A DNA stretch of 64,000 bases, from contig NW_004450276.1 of NCBI RefSeq assembly GCF_000321225.1, positions 6,106,071 to 6,170,070 on the forward strand, in the 5' to 3' direction. The translations under genes were made by a program, and so were the position numbers. Every line of letters starts with the position of its first letter. Positions within the stretch are counted from its first letter, which is position 1. Source of the stretch: Odobenus rosmarus divergens. Lineage: Eukaryota > Chordata > Mammalia > Carnivora > Odobenidae. Below the pieces are notes generated by a model. It was not told where the DNA came from. It ran no database searches and saw only the letters and a program-made list of their open reading frames with translations. Below, one piece after another: positions 12,914 to 22,559 of the stretch.

Positions 12914-13092
12914 GGGTGCCTGGGTGGCTCAGTTGGTTGAACATCTGCTTTCGGCTCGGGTCGTGATCCTGGGGTCCTGGGATCAAGCCCCGCGTCGGGC
13001 TCCCTGCTCAGTGGGAGGCCTGCTTCTCCCTCTCCCTCTGCACCTTTGCTCCTCTCTCTCTCTCTCTCTCTCAAATAAATCTTTAAAGAAAA
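12914..13092 (+). mobile_element. SINEC in the transduced segment
   Basis: Head GGTGCCTGGGTGGCTCAGTT, a (CT)n run and tail CAAATAAATCTTTAAAG. Perfect 18-base duplication AGAATGTTTATATTTTTG at 12896-12913 and 13093-13110, indicating a fairly recent insertion. Confidence 0.95.
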
Positions 13093-13115
13093 AGAATGTT
13101 TATATTTTTGAATAT

Positions 13116-13121
13116 AATAAA
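13116..13121 (+). promoter_or_regulatory. poly(A) signal ending the transduced segment
   Basis: AATAAA lies about 15-20 bases before the A run at 13137-13143 and immediately before the outer duplication. It is the signal that would have terminated the read-through transcript. Confidence 0.7.
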
Positions 13122-13163
13122 GTCTGTCAAAATAACAAAAAAAGGAAAGAAAACCAATGAATG

Positions 13164-14033
13164 TAATTCACGACAATAAGCTAAAAAGATAATTCACATG
13201 ACCATATCAATAGATACAGAAAAAACATTTGATAAAATCCAATGCCCATTCATGATAAAAACTCTGAGCAAACTAAGAATAGAGGGAAACTTCCTCAACT
13301 TGATAAGGAAGATCTACAAAGAATAAATAACTTCATACTTAATGTGGAAAAACTAAAAGCTTTACCACTAAGAACAAGAACCAGGCAACAATGTCCCCTT
13401 TCACCACTCCTTTTTAAAATTTGTACCGGAAGTCCTAGTAATGTCATAAGGCAAGAAAAAAGTATACAGGTTGGGAAAGAAGACATAAAACTGTCTTTGT
13501 TTGCAGATGATATGACTGTCCAGGTAGAAAATCCAAAAAAATTGACCAAAAATCTCCTGAAACGAATTAGCAATTAGAACAAGGCTGCAGTCTACTAGGT
13601 TAAAATGCAAAGGTCAATTGCTTTCTATATGCCAGAAACAAACAACTGGAATCTGGTATTAAAAACATAATACCATTTACATTCACAACAAAAAAAGAAA
13701 TACTTAGGTATAATCTAACAAAAAATGTATAAGAATTACATAAGGAAAACTACAAAACTGATGAAAGAAATCAAAGAAGATCTAAATAAATGGGGAGATA
13801 TTTTATGTACATGAATAAGGAGACTCAATATTGTCAAAATATCAGTTTTTCTCAACTTGATTTTTAGATTCAATGCAACCCTAATAAAAATTCCAGCAAG
13901 TTATTTTGCAAATATTGACAAACTGATTCTAAAGTTTGTATGGACAAACTAAGACCCAGAATAGCCAACAGAATATTGAAGGAAAAGAATAGATTTGGAG
14001 GACTGATACTACCTGACTTTAAGAATTACTATA
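13164..14033 (+). pseudogene. L1 ORF2 remnant, reverse-transcriptase core (old L1 resumes)
   Basis: Continues the frame interrupted at 6286. The longest open piece, 13242-13577 (111 codons), carries the RT core with QCPLSPLLF and the catalytic SLFADDM motif. Elsewhere stops and frameshifts abound. It ends at a SINE insertion. Confidence 0.85.
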
Positions 14034-14231
14034 GGGAGCACCTGGGTGGCTCAGTCGTTAAGCGTCTGCCTTCGGCTCAGGTCACGATCCCAGGGTCCTG
14101 GAATCGGGCCCCGCATTGGGCTCCCTGCTCAGCGGGAAGCCTGCTTCTCCCTCTCCCACTCCCCCTGCTTGTGTTCCCTCTCTCGCTGTGTCTCTCTCTG
14201 TCAAAATAAATAAATAAAGTCTTAAAAAAAA
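14034..14231 (+). mobile_element. SINEC in the old L1
   Basis: Complete element; duplication AAGAATTACTATA at 14021-14033 and 14232-14244. Confidence 0.94.
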
Positions 14232-14326
14232 AAGAATTACTATAAAGAGATCATAATCAACACAGCACAGTTTGGTGAAAGAATAGACAAATAGACCAAT
14301 AGAACAGAATAAAGAACCAAGAAATA

Positions 14327-14526
14327 CGGGCGCCTTGGTGGCTCAGTTGGATAAGTGTCTGACTCTTGATTTCACTGTGGAACATGATCTCAGGGGCATG
14401 GAGCCCTGGGTTGGGCTCCCTGCTCAGCAAGGAATCTGCTTGAGATTCTCTTTCTCTCCCTCTGCCCCTCCCCACTGCTTACACACACTCTTAATTAATT
14501 AATTAATTAAATCTTTAACAACAAAC
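14327..14526 (+). mobile_element. SINEC, diverged subtype, in the old L1
   Basis: Head GGGCGCCTTGGTGGCTCAGT followed by 'GACTCTTGATTTC', a different variant from its neighbours, and an (AATT)n tail. Imperfect duplication AACCAAGAAATA (14315-14326) and AACCAGAAATA (about 14527-14537). Confidence 0.88.
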
Positions 14527-14614
14527 CAACCAGAAATAGACCCAGACAATTACAGTCAAATGATCTTTGAAAAAGGAGCAAAGGAAATTCAATGTTTAAA
14601 AGATAGTCTTTTCA

Positions 14615-14821
14615 GGGGCACCTGGGTGGCTCAGTCGTTAAACATCTGCCTTCAGCTCAGGTCATGATCCCAGGGTCCTGGGATTGAGCCCTGCATCGGG
14701 CTCCCTGCTCAGCAGGAAGCCTGCTTCTCCCTCTCCCACACCCCCTGCTTGTGTTCCCTCTCTCGCTGTGTCTCTCTCTGTCAAATAAACAAATAAAATC
14801 TTTAAAAAAAAAAAATAAATG
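14615..14821 (+). mobile_element. SINEC in the old L1
   Basis: Complete element; duplication AAAGATAGTCTTTTCA at 14599-14614 and 14822-14837. Confidence 0.94.
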
Positions 14822-14837
14822 AAAGATAGTCTTTTCA

Positions 14838-15553
14838 ACAATGATGCTGGAATAATAAGCCAGAATAGGAATCTAAATATAGACCTTAACACCTTTCACA
14901 AAAATCAATTCACAAAATGGATCATAGACCTAATGGTATAATACAAAAGTATAAAACTCCTAGAAGATAACAGAAAAACATCTAGGTGACCTTGGGTTTG
15001 GTGATACTTTCCATATATAATACCAAAAACATAATCCATGAAAGAAAAATTAGGTGAATCGGACTTCATTAAAATTTAAAATTTCTGAGAGAGACTGTTA
15101 TGAGAATAAAAGTCTCCAAGTCACAGACTAGGAGAAAATATTTGCAAAACACATATATGATGAAGGAACATTATCCAAAATACATAAAGAACTCTTAAAA
15201 CTCAACAGTAAGAAAACCAACAGCTCAATTTAAAAATGGCCAAAAATCTGAATAGATACCTTATAAAAGAAGATATACATATGGCAAATAAACATATGAA
15301 AAGATGTTCAACATTAAATGTCATTAGGGAAAAGCAAATTAAAACAACAATGAAATACCTGTTGGAATGGCTAAAATCCAAAACACCAGCGAGGTTGTGC
15401 AGCAACTGCAATTCTCATTCATTACTGGTGGGAATGCAAAAGTTATAGCCACTTTGGAAAACAGTTTGGAAGTTTCTTACAAAACTAAGCATATTTTTAC
15501 CATACTCTTTAGCAATTGTGCTCCATGGTATTTACTCAAATGAGTTGAAAACT
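14838..15553 (+). pseudogene. L1 ORF2 remnant, C-terminal part
   Basis: Sequence downstream of the RT of the old L1, including 'AAGATGTTCAACATTAAATG' and the 'TGGTGGGAATGCAAA' cysteine-rich-region words. A 70-codon stretch at 15236-15448 is open by chance; frameshifts on both sides. Confidence 0.75.
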
Positions 15554-15734
15554 CTTCTTTTAAAGATTTTATTTATTTGAGAGAGACAGCATGAGAGGGG
15601 GGAGGGTCAGAGGGAGAACCAGACTCCCTGCTGAGCAGGGAGCCTGATGCGGGACTCGATCCCAGGACTCCAGGATCATGACCTGAGCTGAAGGCAGCCG
15701 CCCAACCAACTAAGCCACCCAGGCACCCCTAAAG
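15554..15734 (-). mobile_element. SINEC in the old L1
   Basis: Reverse element; duplication GAGTTGAAAACT at 15542-15553 and 15735-15746. Confidence 0.93.
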
Positions 15735-16099
15735 GAGTTGAAAACTTAATGCCACACAAAAACCTGCATACAGCTATTTATGGCAGCTTTATTCATAATT
15801 ACCAAAACTTGAAAGCAAGCAAGATGTCCTTCAGCAGGTTAATGGATAAATAAAATGTGGTACATCCAGACAATGGAATATTATTCATCACTAAAAAAGA
15901 AAGGAACTATCACACCACGAAAGAACATGGAGGAAACTTAAAAGCATATTGCTGGGTGAAAGAAGCTAATCTGAAAAAGCCACATACTGTATGATTACAA
16001 AAATATGACATTCTAGAAAAGGTAAAACTATGGAGACAGTGGAAAGATCAATGGCTTCCAGGTCTTGGGGGAGGGAGAGTAGGATTAACAGAGCACAAG

Positions 16100-16282
16100 A
16101 TGGGGCTCCTGGGTGTCTCGGTTGGTTAAGCATCTGACTCTTGATTTCGGCTCAGGTCATGCTCTCAGGGTTGTGAGAACAAGTGCACGGAGTGTGGAGC
16201 CTGCTTGAGATTCTCTAGAATCTCTGCCCCTGCCTCTTCCCTACCCCTTGCATGTGCTCTCTCTCTCTTAAAAAAAAAAAGT
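16100..16282 (+). mobile_element. SINEC, 'GACTCTTGATTTCGG' variant, in the L1 3' UTR
   Basis: Head GGGGCTCCTGGGTGTCTCGG; duplication AGAGCACAAG at 16090-16099 and 16283-16292. Confidence 0.92.
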
Positions 16283-16625
16283 AGAGCACAAGGAATTTTG
16301 GGTCAGTGAAACTATTCTGTATGATAATGTAATGGTGGATCTGTGTCATTATACATTCATCAAAACTCATAGGATGAGTTTTGGAGTGAACATGGAGTGA
16401 ACCCTAATGAAACTATGGACTTTAGTTAATAATATATCAATATTGGCTCATTAATTGTAGCAAATATAACACACTGATGCAAGATGTTAATAATAAGGGA
16501 AACTGGGGCAGGGGTTAAAGGATGATTTGGGAACTCTTAGTACTTTCCAGCTGATTTTCCTGTAAATCTAAAACTGGCTTAAAAAGGGAGGGGGGAAACT
16601 TATTAATTCAGAAAATGAAAGCAAG

Positions 16626-16859
16626 AGAAATAACATTTTTAAAATGTTAAAACATAAGAAAACAGGACATTGTGATGGAAAACAAACAGAAATTCAGTCA
16701 GCAAAATTTTAAATACCTACCCCACTCAGACTTTAGCCATTCAAATTTTCAGAAACAGAATATTAGCCATAGAATGTTTAAAGAAATAAAATAAAAACTT
16801 AAACAATGTAAGTGTGGGGGGAGTGATATTGTGATTTATAATAAGAAATATATATATTT
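16626..16859. other. no gene or repeat recognised
   Basis: Short AT-rich spacer between the L1 nest and the next repeat; ends in a (TA)n run near 16850. Confidence 0.4.
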
Positions 16860-17665
16860 GGTCCTCATCCCCATTTCTGGCACAGAGCTCCTAAAATTCT
16901 TGGAATTTCCTAAATGGTAAGAGCAATAATGGTGTCTTGCTATTTATATCAAGCCCTTTTCAACCACACAAGTTTATGCTAATGAGGAGACTTCTGGAAA
17001 GCCCCTAAGGATGAAAGGTGGTTGCCAGGGAAATCAATCAGGTAATTAGAGGATTGGAACTTTTGGCCTTACCCCCAGACCTCTGGGGAGGGGAGAAAGG
17101 CTAGAGATTGAGTTCAGTCACCAATGGCTGATTATTTAATCAATCATACCTATGTAATGAAGCCTCCATAAAAACCGAAAAGTAAGAGATTTGGAAAGCT
17201 TCCAGGTTGGCAAACCAGAATCCATTCATGTGTTGGAAGAGTGATGCACCCCAAACTCCATGGGGACAGAAGCTTCTGTGTTCAGGACCCTTTCAAACTT
17301 TCCCTTATGAATCTCTTCATCTATTTATTTGTATCCTTTAATACCCTTATAACAAATGATTAATCTGGTAAGTAAACTGGTTTCCTGAATTCTATGACCC
17401 ACTCTAGCAAATTAGTCAAAACCCAAGGGGGGGTTTTGATTTATAGCTGCTCAGTTAGCAGCACAGGTGGCAAGATAAACTTGTAACTGCTGTCTAAAGT
17501 GAGGGCAGTCTTCTGGGATTAAGTCCTTAACCTATGATATCTGACACTACTTTGTAGGTAGACAGCGTCAAAATTGAGTTAAATGTGTAGGATACCAGTC
17601 ATTGTCTGCTGAGAATTGAAGAGCTGCTTGGGGGTGTTTGAAAAAACACACCCTGGAGGGGAGAA
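16860..17665 (+). repeat. unclassified dispersed repeat, LTR-like
   Basis: A block with words I associate with a widespread mammalian repeat ('GAGCTCCTAAAATTCTTGGA', 'AAGTTTATGCTAATGAGG', 'AATCTGGTAAGTAAACTG', 'CACTCTAGCAAATTAGTC'). Its first 230 bases recur in reverse orientation at 35590-35865 in this window. The family name and exact ends are uncertain. A TATA-like CATAAAAAC at about 17170 would fit an LTR, but I do not see clear TG/CA ends. Confidence 0.5.
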
Positions 17666-17737
17666 GGCTGTAAAGAATGACCAAGAAATTCTGAAAAAGA
17701 ACCATACAACTTCTAGAAATTAAATATATAAGTGAAG

Positions 17738-17862
17738 GGGCACCTGGCTGGTTCAGTCAAGCGTGCAACTCTTGCCTTCAGGGTCATGAGTTCAAGCCTT
17801 ACACTGGGTGTGGAGCTTACTTAAAAAAATTAAAATAAAGTAAAATAAAATAAAAATAATAA
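17738..17862 (+). mobile_element. old tRNA-derived SINE (short carnivore subtype)
   Basis: GGGGCACCTGGCTGGTTCAG head, a B-box-like GAGTTCAAGCC, 'GGGTGTGGAGCTTACTT' and an A-rich tail. It lacks the CT-rich middle of the younger copies, so it represents the older subtype. Confidence 0.82.
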
Positions 17863-18477
17863 GTGGAAATTACAACTCAATGGGTTAAGCCTATAGTTAA
17901 GTAGAAAAATCAGCCAACTTGAAATTATATCTGAATAAATCAGTTAAAATGCAGTCCATAAAAACAAAGACATGGAAAATACAAGAGAGAGACTTAAGTG
18001 ACATGGAATATAGAGTAAGGAAGTTTCAAATACATGGAAAATAGAGTAAGAATGATTCACAAGCATTTTATCAGAGTACCAGAAAGAGGCATTAGAGAAA
18101 ATAATGGAAGAAATATGTTAAAAGATAATGGCTGAGAGTTTATCAGAAGTGGGGAAAGACACCAATCCTCAGATCAAGAAAGCCTAATAAATCCCTAATA
18201 GGAAAATAATAAAAAAATCTACCCATAGACAAATCACTGTGAAACTTCAGAACTCCAAAGACAAAGAGAAAACAAATCTTAAGAGCAGTCAGAAAAATAA
18301 GACTGATCATCTTCAAAGGAATGATAAGCAGATTCACACCTAATTTTTCAACAGCGATAACTGAAGCCAAAAAAAGTATAAAAGATCAATGTACTGAGAG
18401 GAAAAGCTTTCAGTCTAGAATTCTATACATAGCAAAACTGATTTCAGCTGAAAAGAAACTGAAAGGAAAGGTAGTCA

Positions 18478-18940
18478 TGAGCAACTCCTCATCCCCTGTT
18501 TGGCCATGTGAAAGTGGTCTTGGGCCCAGAACATTTCCTTACTGAGAGAGAGAGTGCTCATAGCCTGTGCCGGACTTGTCACCTTATGGAAGAATATCTT
18601 TCCATGGTCTGGGCTTGATGTACAATTACACAAAGCATGGGTGACTCTTAGGCATGCTCCTGCTTTCTGTGTTTTAGGCCCCAAGGTGGGATGTGGGGTC
18701 CTTCCACTGCAATGTGAAGTGGGATGTATGCAGCTACATTGCTTAAGTGGGCTGGCCATAGTGGATGGATGCATTGCAAGGGCTGGAATTTGTGCACTCC
18801 CTCTTCCTCTCTTGCTGTAAATAAATGCTGTACCGTGTAAGCCTGGTGTGTGTGTTGTCTGTTCTCAGTGACCTCAAATCATGCACTGGTTTCTTCCCTG
18901 GGTGGCACCCAATTGCCTTTAACCTTGGCTTCATGGCCCA
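18478..18940 (+). mobile_element. probable solo LTR (463 bp)
   Basis: Begins TGAGCAACTC and ends CATGGCCCA, flanked by GTCA on both sides (18474-18477 and 18941-18944), a 4-base duplication of the length made by gammaretrovirus-type integrases. AATAAA at 18820-18825 is followed by a GT-rich stretch, as at an R/U5 border. L1 ORF1-like sequence lies on both sides, so something was inserted here. A 4-base repeat is weak evidence alone. No coding region is present. Confidence 0.55.
18820..18825 (+). promoter_or_regulatory. poly(A) signal of the probable LTR
   Basis: AATAAA followed within 30 bases by a GTGTGTGTTGT downstream element. Confidence 0.5.
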
Positions 18941-19647
18941 GTCACCCACTGAATCATGAAACATCAATAAATAAAGCAAAATAAAGACATTGTTAGAAAA
19001 ACAAAAACTGACAAGGTTTAACATCAAAACATCCTCACTAAGTGAAATTCTAAAGGATGTAACTAAGAAGAAAAATGGCTGAAGACAGAAAGTGCAAGAT
19101 ACAAGAAAGACTAATGAAGAAAGATATTTGGAAATATATGGGCAAAGCTAATTAAATATCGAATGTACATAACCATAATATAATGCTTAATTTGTTGAGA
19201 GGAAAATATGCTAGAATTGAAATATAGGTCAATAATAGATTATGATATGAGAGGTAGTAATCACATTTGAAGCATCTTAAGGTCTTCATATTGTCTCGGA
19301 ATGAGGTAAAGATATTAACTTCAGATTTTGTTGAGTTAAATGCAGGTTAAAAAAAAATACCTGAAGTAACTACTAAAAGAGGATGCACAGAACATAAAAT
19401 TTTCAAACAAGTAGAGGGAAAAATAGAATGAAACAGAAGGAACATAAGCAAAGTTAATAAAAAAAAAGTCAGGGGAGGAGGAATAAAACAACATAAAAAT
19501 CAATCAAAAAGCAAAAACAAACACAGAAATAGGAGAAATCAAAAGCATAACAAAAATGAGTCCTAATACGACCAATCACAGCAAACAAAGAGTGTATATT
19601 CTGTAATTGAAAGACCAAGATTATAAGACTATAATTTTTTTTAAATT

Positions 19648-19678
19648 TAGGTATATGATGTTTATAAGAGATATACCT
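19648..19678 (+). repeat. left arm of a 31-bp inverted repeat
   Basis: Reverse complement of 19984-20014 with one mismatch. Each arm is also partly palindromic by itself, beginning AGGTATAT and ending ATATACCT. Confidence 0.9.
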
Positions 19679-19769
19679 AAACACAAAGCCACAGAAAGAT
19701 CAAAGAATGGCAATGAGTGCCCAAATCAGTCTTCGTTCCTAGTACCATTCTTCAACAAAAGAACTAGAG

Positions 19770-20072
19770 GGACACCTGGGTGGCTCAGTCGTTAAGTGCC
19801 TGCCTTCGGCTCAGGTCATGATCCCAGGGGCCTGGGATAGAGCCCCGCATCAGCCACCCTGCTCAGCGGGAAGCCTGCTTCTCCCTCTCTCCCACTCCCC
19901 CTGCTTGTGTTCCCTCTCTCGTTGTCAAATAAATAAAATCTTTTTTTTAATTTAATTTTTTTAAAGATTTTAAAAATGGTACTAGGTATATCTCTTGTAA
20001 ACATCATATACCTATTTTAAAGCCCCAAATAAATTAAATAAATAAATAAAATCTTTAAAAAACAAACAAACA
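19770..20072 (+). mobile_element. SINEC with an inverted piece of flanking DNA in its tail
   Basis: SINE body at 19770-19941, then about 80 unexpected bases, then a second SINE-type tail (20025-20060, (AAAT)n AATCTTTAAAAAA). The outer duplication AACAAAAGAACTAGAG (19754-19769) and AACAAAAGAACCAGAG (20073-20088) encloses all of it. The extra bases contain a reverse-complement copy of host sequence found at 19648-19678 and near 19737. Confidence 0.85.
19984..20014 (-). repeat. right arm of the 31-bp inverted repeat
   Basis: Lies inside the SINE tail region; partner of 19648-19678. Confidence 0.9.
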
Positions 20073-20181
20073 AACAAAAGAACCAGAGATCCTTGAAACA
20101 GTGGCTCATTTTGGGGCTGGGTTGAAGAATATACAAAATGAGCCTAGAACCCCTTGTAGTGCTAGAAAGTAACAAAGTGCT

Positions 20182-20224
20182 ACACACACACACACACACA
20201 GACAAACACACACAATCACACATG
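20182..20224 (+). repeat. (CA)n microsatellite
   Basis: About ten uninterrupted CA units to 20200, then imperfect ones. Confidence 0.9.
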
Positions 20225-20590
20225 CAAGCAGACACAAACCTCAAACAATAGAAAACAAATTGATGGGCATATGTCAAAAAAGACACAGGAGCCAACTGAA
20301 AGAGGTTCCAAGGGTCAAGGCTGAAATAATTTGAGCAATAAAGTAAATTAGTACTGGATAACTCACAGCACAAAATGAACACTCATGAGTCCATACTGAT
20401 ATAAACAAGTGATCATATAAAAAATAAATGGGAAGAAAAAGACAAAGCTCCCACACAGAAGAATTCCAAATAATTTACGTAGACACTCCTTTTTCAAGGA
20501 TGTGGAGCATAACACTCAAGTGTGGGCTGCACATAGTGACTTCCTTCCAAAGAGCCCATTTGCCCTAGTGTGAAGCACAAACATTACAAT

Positions 20591-21113
20591 TTTCCATGTG
20601 TGCCATGAATAACAAAGGTTGAAACTAGCATATCTTTTCAATGATTGCATCTTCTTTTATGTCTCTGACAGATACCCAGGATTGGCTTCCTCAGCTCCAT
20701 CCCATCCGCCCTCTAGACCACCTTCCTATACTGCAGGGGCTGGAAAGCTAAAAAAAATAAAAAAATAAAAATAACCTACATTTCCTGATTTCTTGGTGCT
20801 TGCTAATGTTCTGGATGCAAGTACCACCAAATTCAATGCATTTCCTTCATTTTTGATGGCTGCAGTGAAGAGGAGGCTGTTGTTGCTATTTCCACTACAA
20901 GAAATGTCACGGAAAAATATCATGGAATTATGAGACCCAATTGCAGTGGCCCAACTCATTGTGCCAGTGTCTGTCACCAGCTTGTGGATGCTGATCGGTG
21001 GCTGCAGCATCTGTCATGGCTTCTAGATCTCTGGATTCCAGCTTTCAGGGGAACTTGTGAATTCAAGATATTCTGACTGCTAACACTGTCCTTTAATTAA
21101 GTCATATATTTTT
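20591..21113. other. no gene or repeat recognised
   Basis: No sustained frame. The middle part (20700-21060) has the look of an old degenerate repeat, but I cannot name it. Confidence 0.4.
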
Positions 21114-21129
21114 AAGATTTTATATTTTT

Positions 21130-21306
21130 ATCTTTTTAAATATTTTATTTATTTATTTGAGAGAGAGTGAGAGCTAGGGAGAGGGAGAGACAGAAGTAGG
21201 CTCCCCGCTGAGCAGAGAGCCTGATGGGGGACTCGATCCCAGGACCCCAGGATCATGACCTGAGCTGCAGGTAGTTGCTTAACCAACTGAGCCACCTAGG
21301 CATCCC
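21130..21306 (-). mobile_element. SINEC
   Basis: Reverse element with GCCACCTAGGCATCCC head; duplication AAGATTTTATATTTTT (21114-21129) and AAGATTTTATGTTTTT (21307-21322). Confidence 0.92.
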
Positions 21307-21322
21307 AAGATTTTATGTTTTT

Positions 21323-22235
21323 AGAGTACTTTTAGGTTTACGATAAAATTCAGAAGACAATACAGAGATTTCCCATGTACACCCCCCACACACAGCCTCC
21401 CCCATTACCAACATCACTTATCACAATGGTACATTTTTCACCAAGAATAAACCTACACTGACACATCATAATCACCCCAAGTCTATAGTTTACCTCAGAG
21501 TTCACTCTGGTGTTGTACATTTTATGGATTTGGACAAATGTATAATGGCATGTGTCCATTATTACAGTATCATACAGAGTATTTTCCCTGCCCTAAACAT
21601 CCTCTGTGCTCTGCCTATTTATTTCTCCTTGCCCTGCTTTTCTCAGCTCTCAGCAACCACTGATCTTTTTACTATCTCCATACTTTTGCCTTTTCCAGAA
21701 TGTTGTATAGTTGGAATCATACAGTATGTAGTCTTTTCAGGTTGGCTTCTTTCACTTAATAATATGCCTTTAGTTTCTTCCATGCTTTCCTGGCTTGATA
21801 GCTTTTTTTTTCTTGAGAGAGAGAGGGAGAGAGCGCATGTGTGCATGCCTACTCACATGAGCAATGGGGTGGTGGGGGTGGGCAGAGGCAGAGGGAGAGG
21901 GAGAATCTTAAGCTCTTAAGCAGGCTTCATGCCCAGCACAGAGCCCGACGCGGGGCTGGATCTCATGACCCTGAGACCGTGACCTGAGCCAAAATCAAGT
22001 CAGAAGCTTAACCAACTGAGCCACCCAGACGCCCCTGATAGCTCATTTCTTTTTAGTGCCGAATAATATTTCACTGTCTGGATGTACCATAGTTTATTTA
22101 TCCATTCACCTACTAGAAGACATATTGGTTTCCTCCAAGTTTTGGCAATTATGAATAAGGCTGCTATAAATAGCAGAGTGCAGGTTTTTGTGTAACACAA
22201 AGGTTTTCTACTCCTTTGGGTATATATGTTTTTAA
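21323..22235 (-). mobile_element. old L1, 3' portion
   Basis: Reverse L1 3' UTR and ORF2 end, including 'GGAATCATACAGTATGTAGT' and 'GCTGCTATAAATAGCAGAGT'. Split by a SINE at 21804-22035. 5'-truncated. Confidence 0.8.
21804..22035 (-). mobile_element. SINEC, long variant
   Basis: Reverse element with 'CCAAAATCAAGTCAGAAGCT' (the reverse of the 'GACTTTTGATTTTGG' variant). Duplication TGATAGCT at 21796-21803 and 22036-22043. Confidence 0.9.
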
Positions 22236-22248
22236 AAATAATAATTTT

Positions 22249-22356
22249 AGGGGTGTCTGGCTGGCTCAGTTGGTAGAGCATTCAACCCTTGATCTCAGGG
22301 TTGTGAATTCAAGTTCCACGTTGGGCGTGGAGCCTACTTAAAATTAAGAAAAAAAA
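22249..22356 (+). mobile_element. old short-subtype SINE
   Basis: GGGGTGTCTGGCTGGCTCAG head, B-box-like region and 'GGGCGTGGAGCCTACTT' end; same subtype as 17738-17862. Directly abuts the next SINE. Confidence 0.82.
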
Positions 22357-22553
22357 TTTTAAGATTTTTTACTTATTTATTTGACAGAGAGACAGGGAGA
22401 GAGCACAAGTAGGCAGAGCAACAGGCAGAGGGAGAGGGAGAAGCAGGCTCCCTGCAGAGCAGAGAGCCCCATGTGGGGCTCGATCCCAGGACCCTGGGAT
22501 CATGACCTGAGCTGAAGGCAGATGCTTAACCAACTGAGCCACCCAGGCGCCCC
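22357..22553 (-). mobile_element. SINEC
   Basis: Full reverse element, T-rich tail left, GCCACCCAGGCGCCCC right. It probably inserted in the A-rich tail of the adjacent older SINE. Confidence 0.92.
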
Positions 22554-22559
22554 TAAAAA

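Larger units (their letters stand above)
12452..13136 (+). other. candidate 3'-transduced sequence carried by L1
   Basis: Lies between the L1's own A-rich end and a second poly(A), inside the outer target-site duplication. With the two later SINEs removed, about 310 bases of non-L1 sequence remain. This is the layout expected when transcription reads through the L1 signal to a downstream one. Confidence 0.65.
6287..13148 (+). mobile_element. near-full-length L1 with apparent 3' transduction, inserted in the older L1
   Basis: Contains a 5' UTR remnant, ORF1, spacer, ORF2 and 3' UTR in order, then an A-rich tract (12424-12451), then about 680 bases of other sequence ending in AATAAA (13116-13121) and a second A run (13137-13143). 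Flanks are GAAAAATCAATGAATG (6271-6286) and GAAAACCAATGAATG (13149-13163), and the old L1's ORF2 resumes exactly after them. So the whole block, including the non-L1 part, behaves as one insertion. Nested inside are three SINEs and a young L1 3' end. Confidence 0.8.
3468..16612 (+). mobile_element. old L1 element, shattered by nested insertions
   Basis: Pieces in correct L1 order: 5' UTR and ORF1 (3468-5475), ORF2 reverse-transcriptase part (5735-6286 and 13164 onward) and 3' UTR ending near 16600. The junction at 6286/13163 reads continuously once the second L1 is removed. Six SINEs lie directly in it. The endonuclease half of ORF2 is missing and replaced by about 260 unassigned bases, so the element is internally deleted. 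Possible flanking duplication AAAATTAAAGCAA (3455-3467) and AAAATGAAAGCAA (16613-16625), one mismatch. That the 5' and 3' pieces belong to one insertion is an inference. Confidence 0.7.
17870..20590 (+). mobile_element. old L1/HAL1-like element
   Basis: ORF1-like sequence (17900-18470 and 18960-19110, with 'AGAATTCTATACATAGCAAA') and a 3' UTR with 'GAAGAATTCCAAATAATTTA' and 'AAGTGTGGGCTGCACATAGT' (20460-20540). No ORF2 is seen between them, as in HAL1 half-LINEs. Interrupted by a probable LTR at 18478-18940 and a SINE block at 19770-20072. Confidence 0.65.

Noticed and set aside
16860..17665. Possible retroviral LTR with flanking genes
   Set aside because: No TG/CA ends with a duplication and no retroviral coding sequence nearby; kept only as an unclassified repeat.
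21524..21919. 131-codon open frame on the plus strand
   Set aside because: Antisense of an old L1 3' end running into a reversed SINE; no protein family resemblance.
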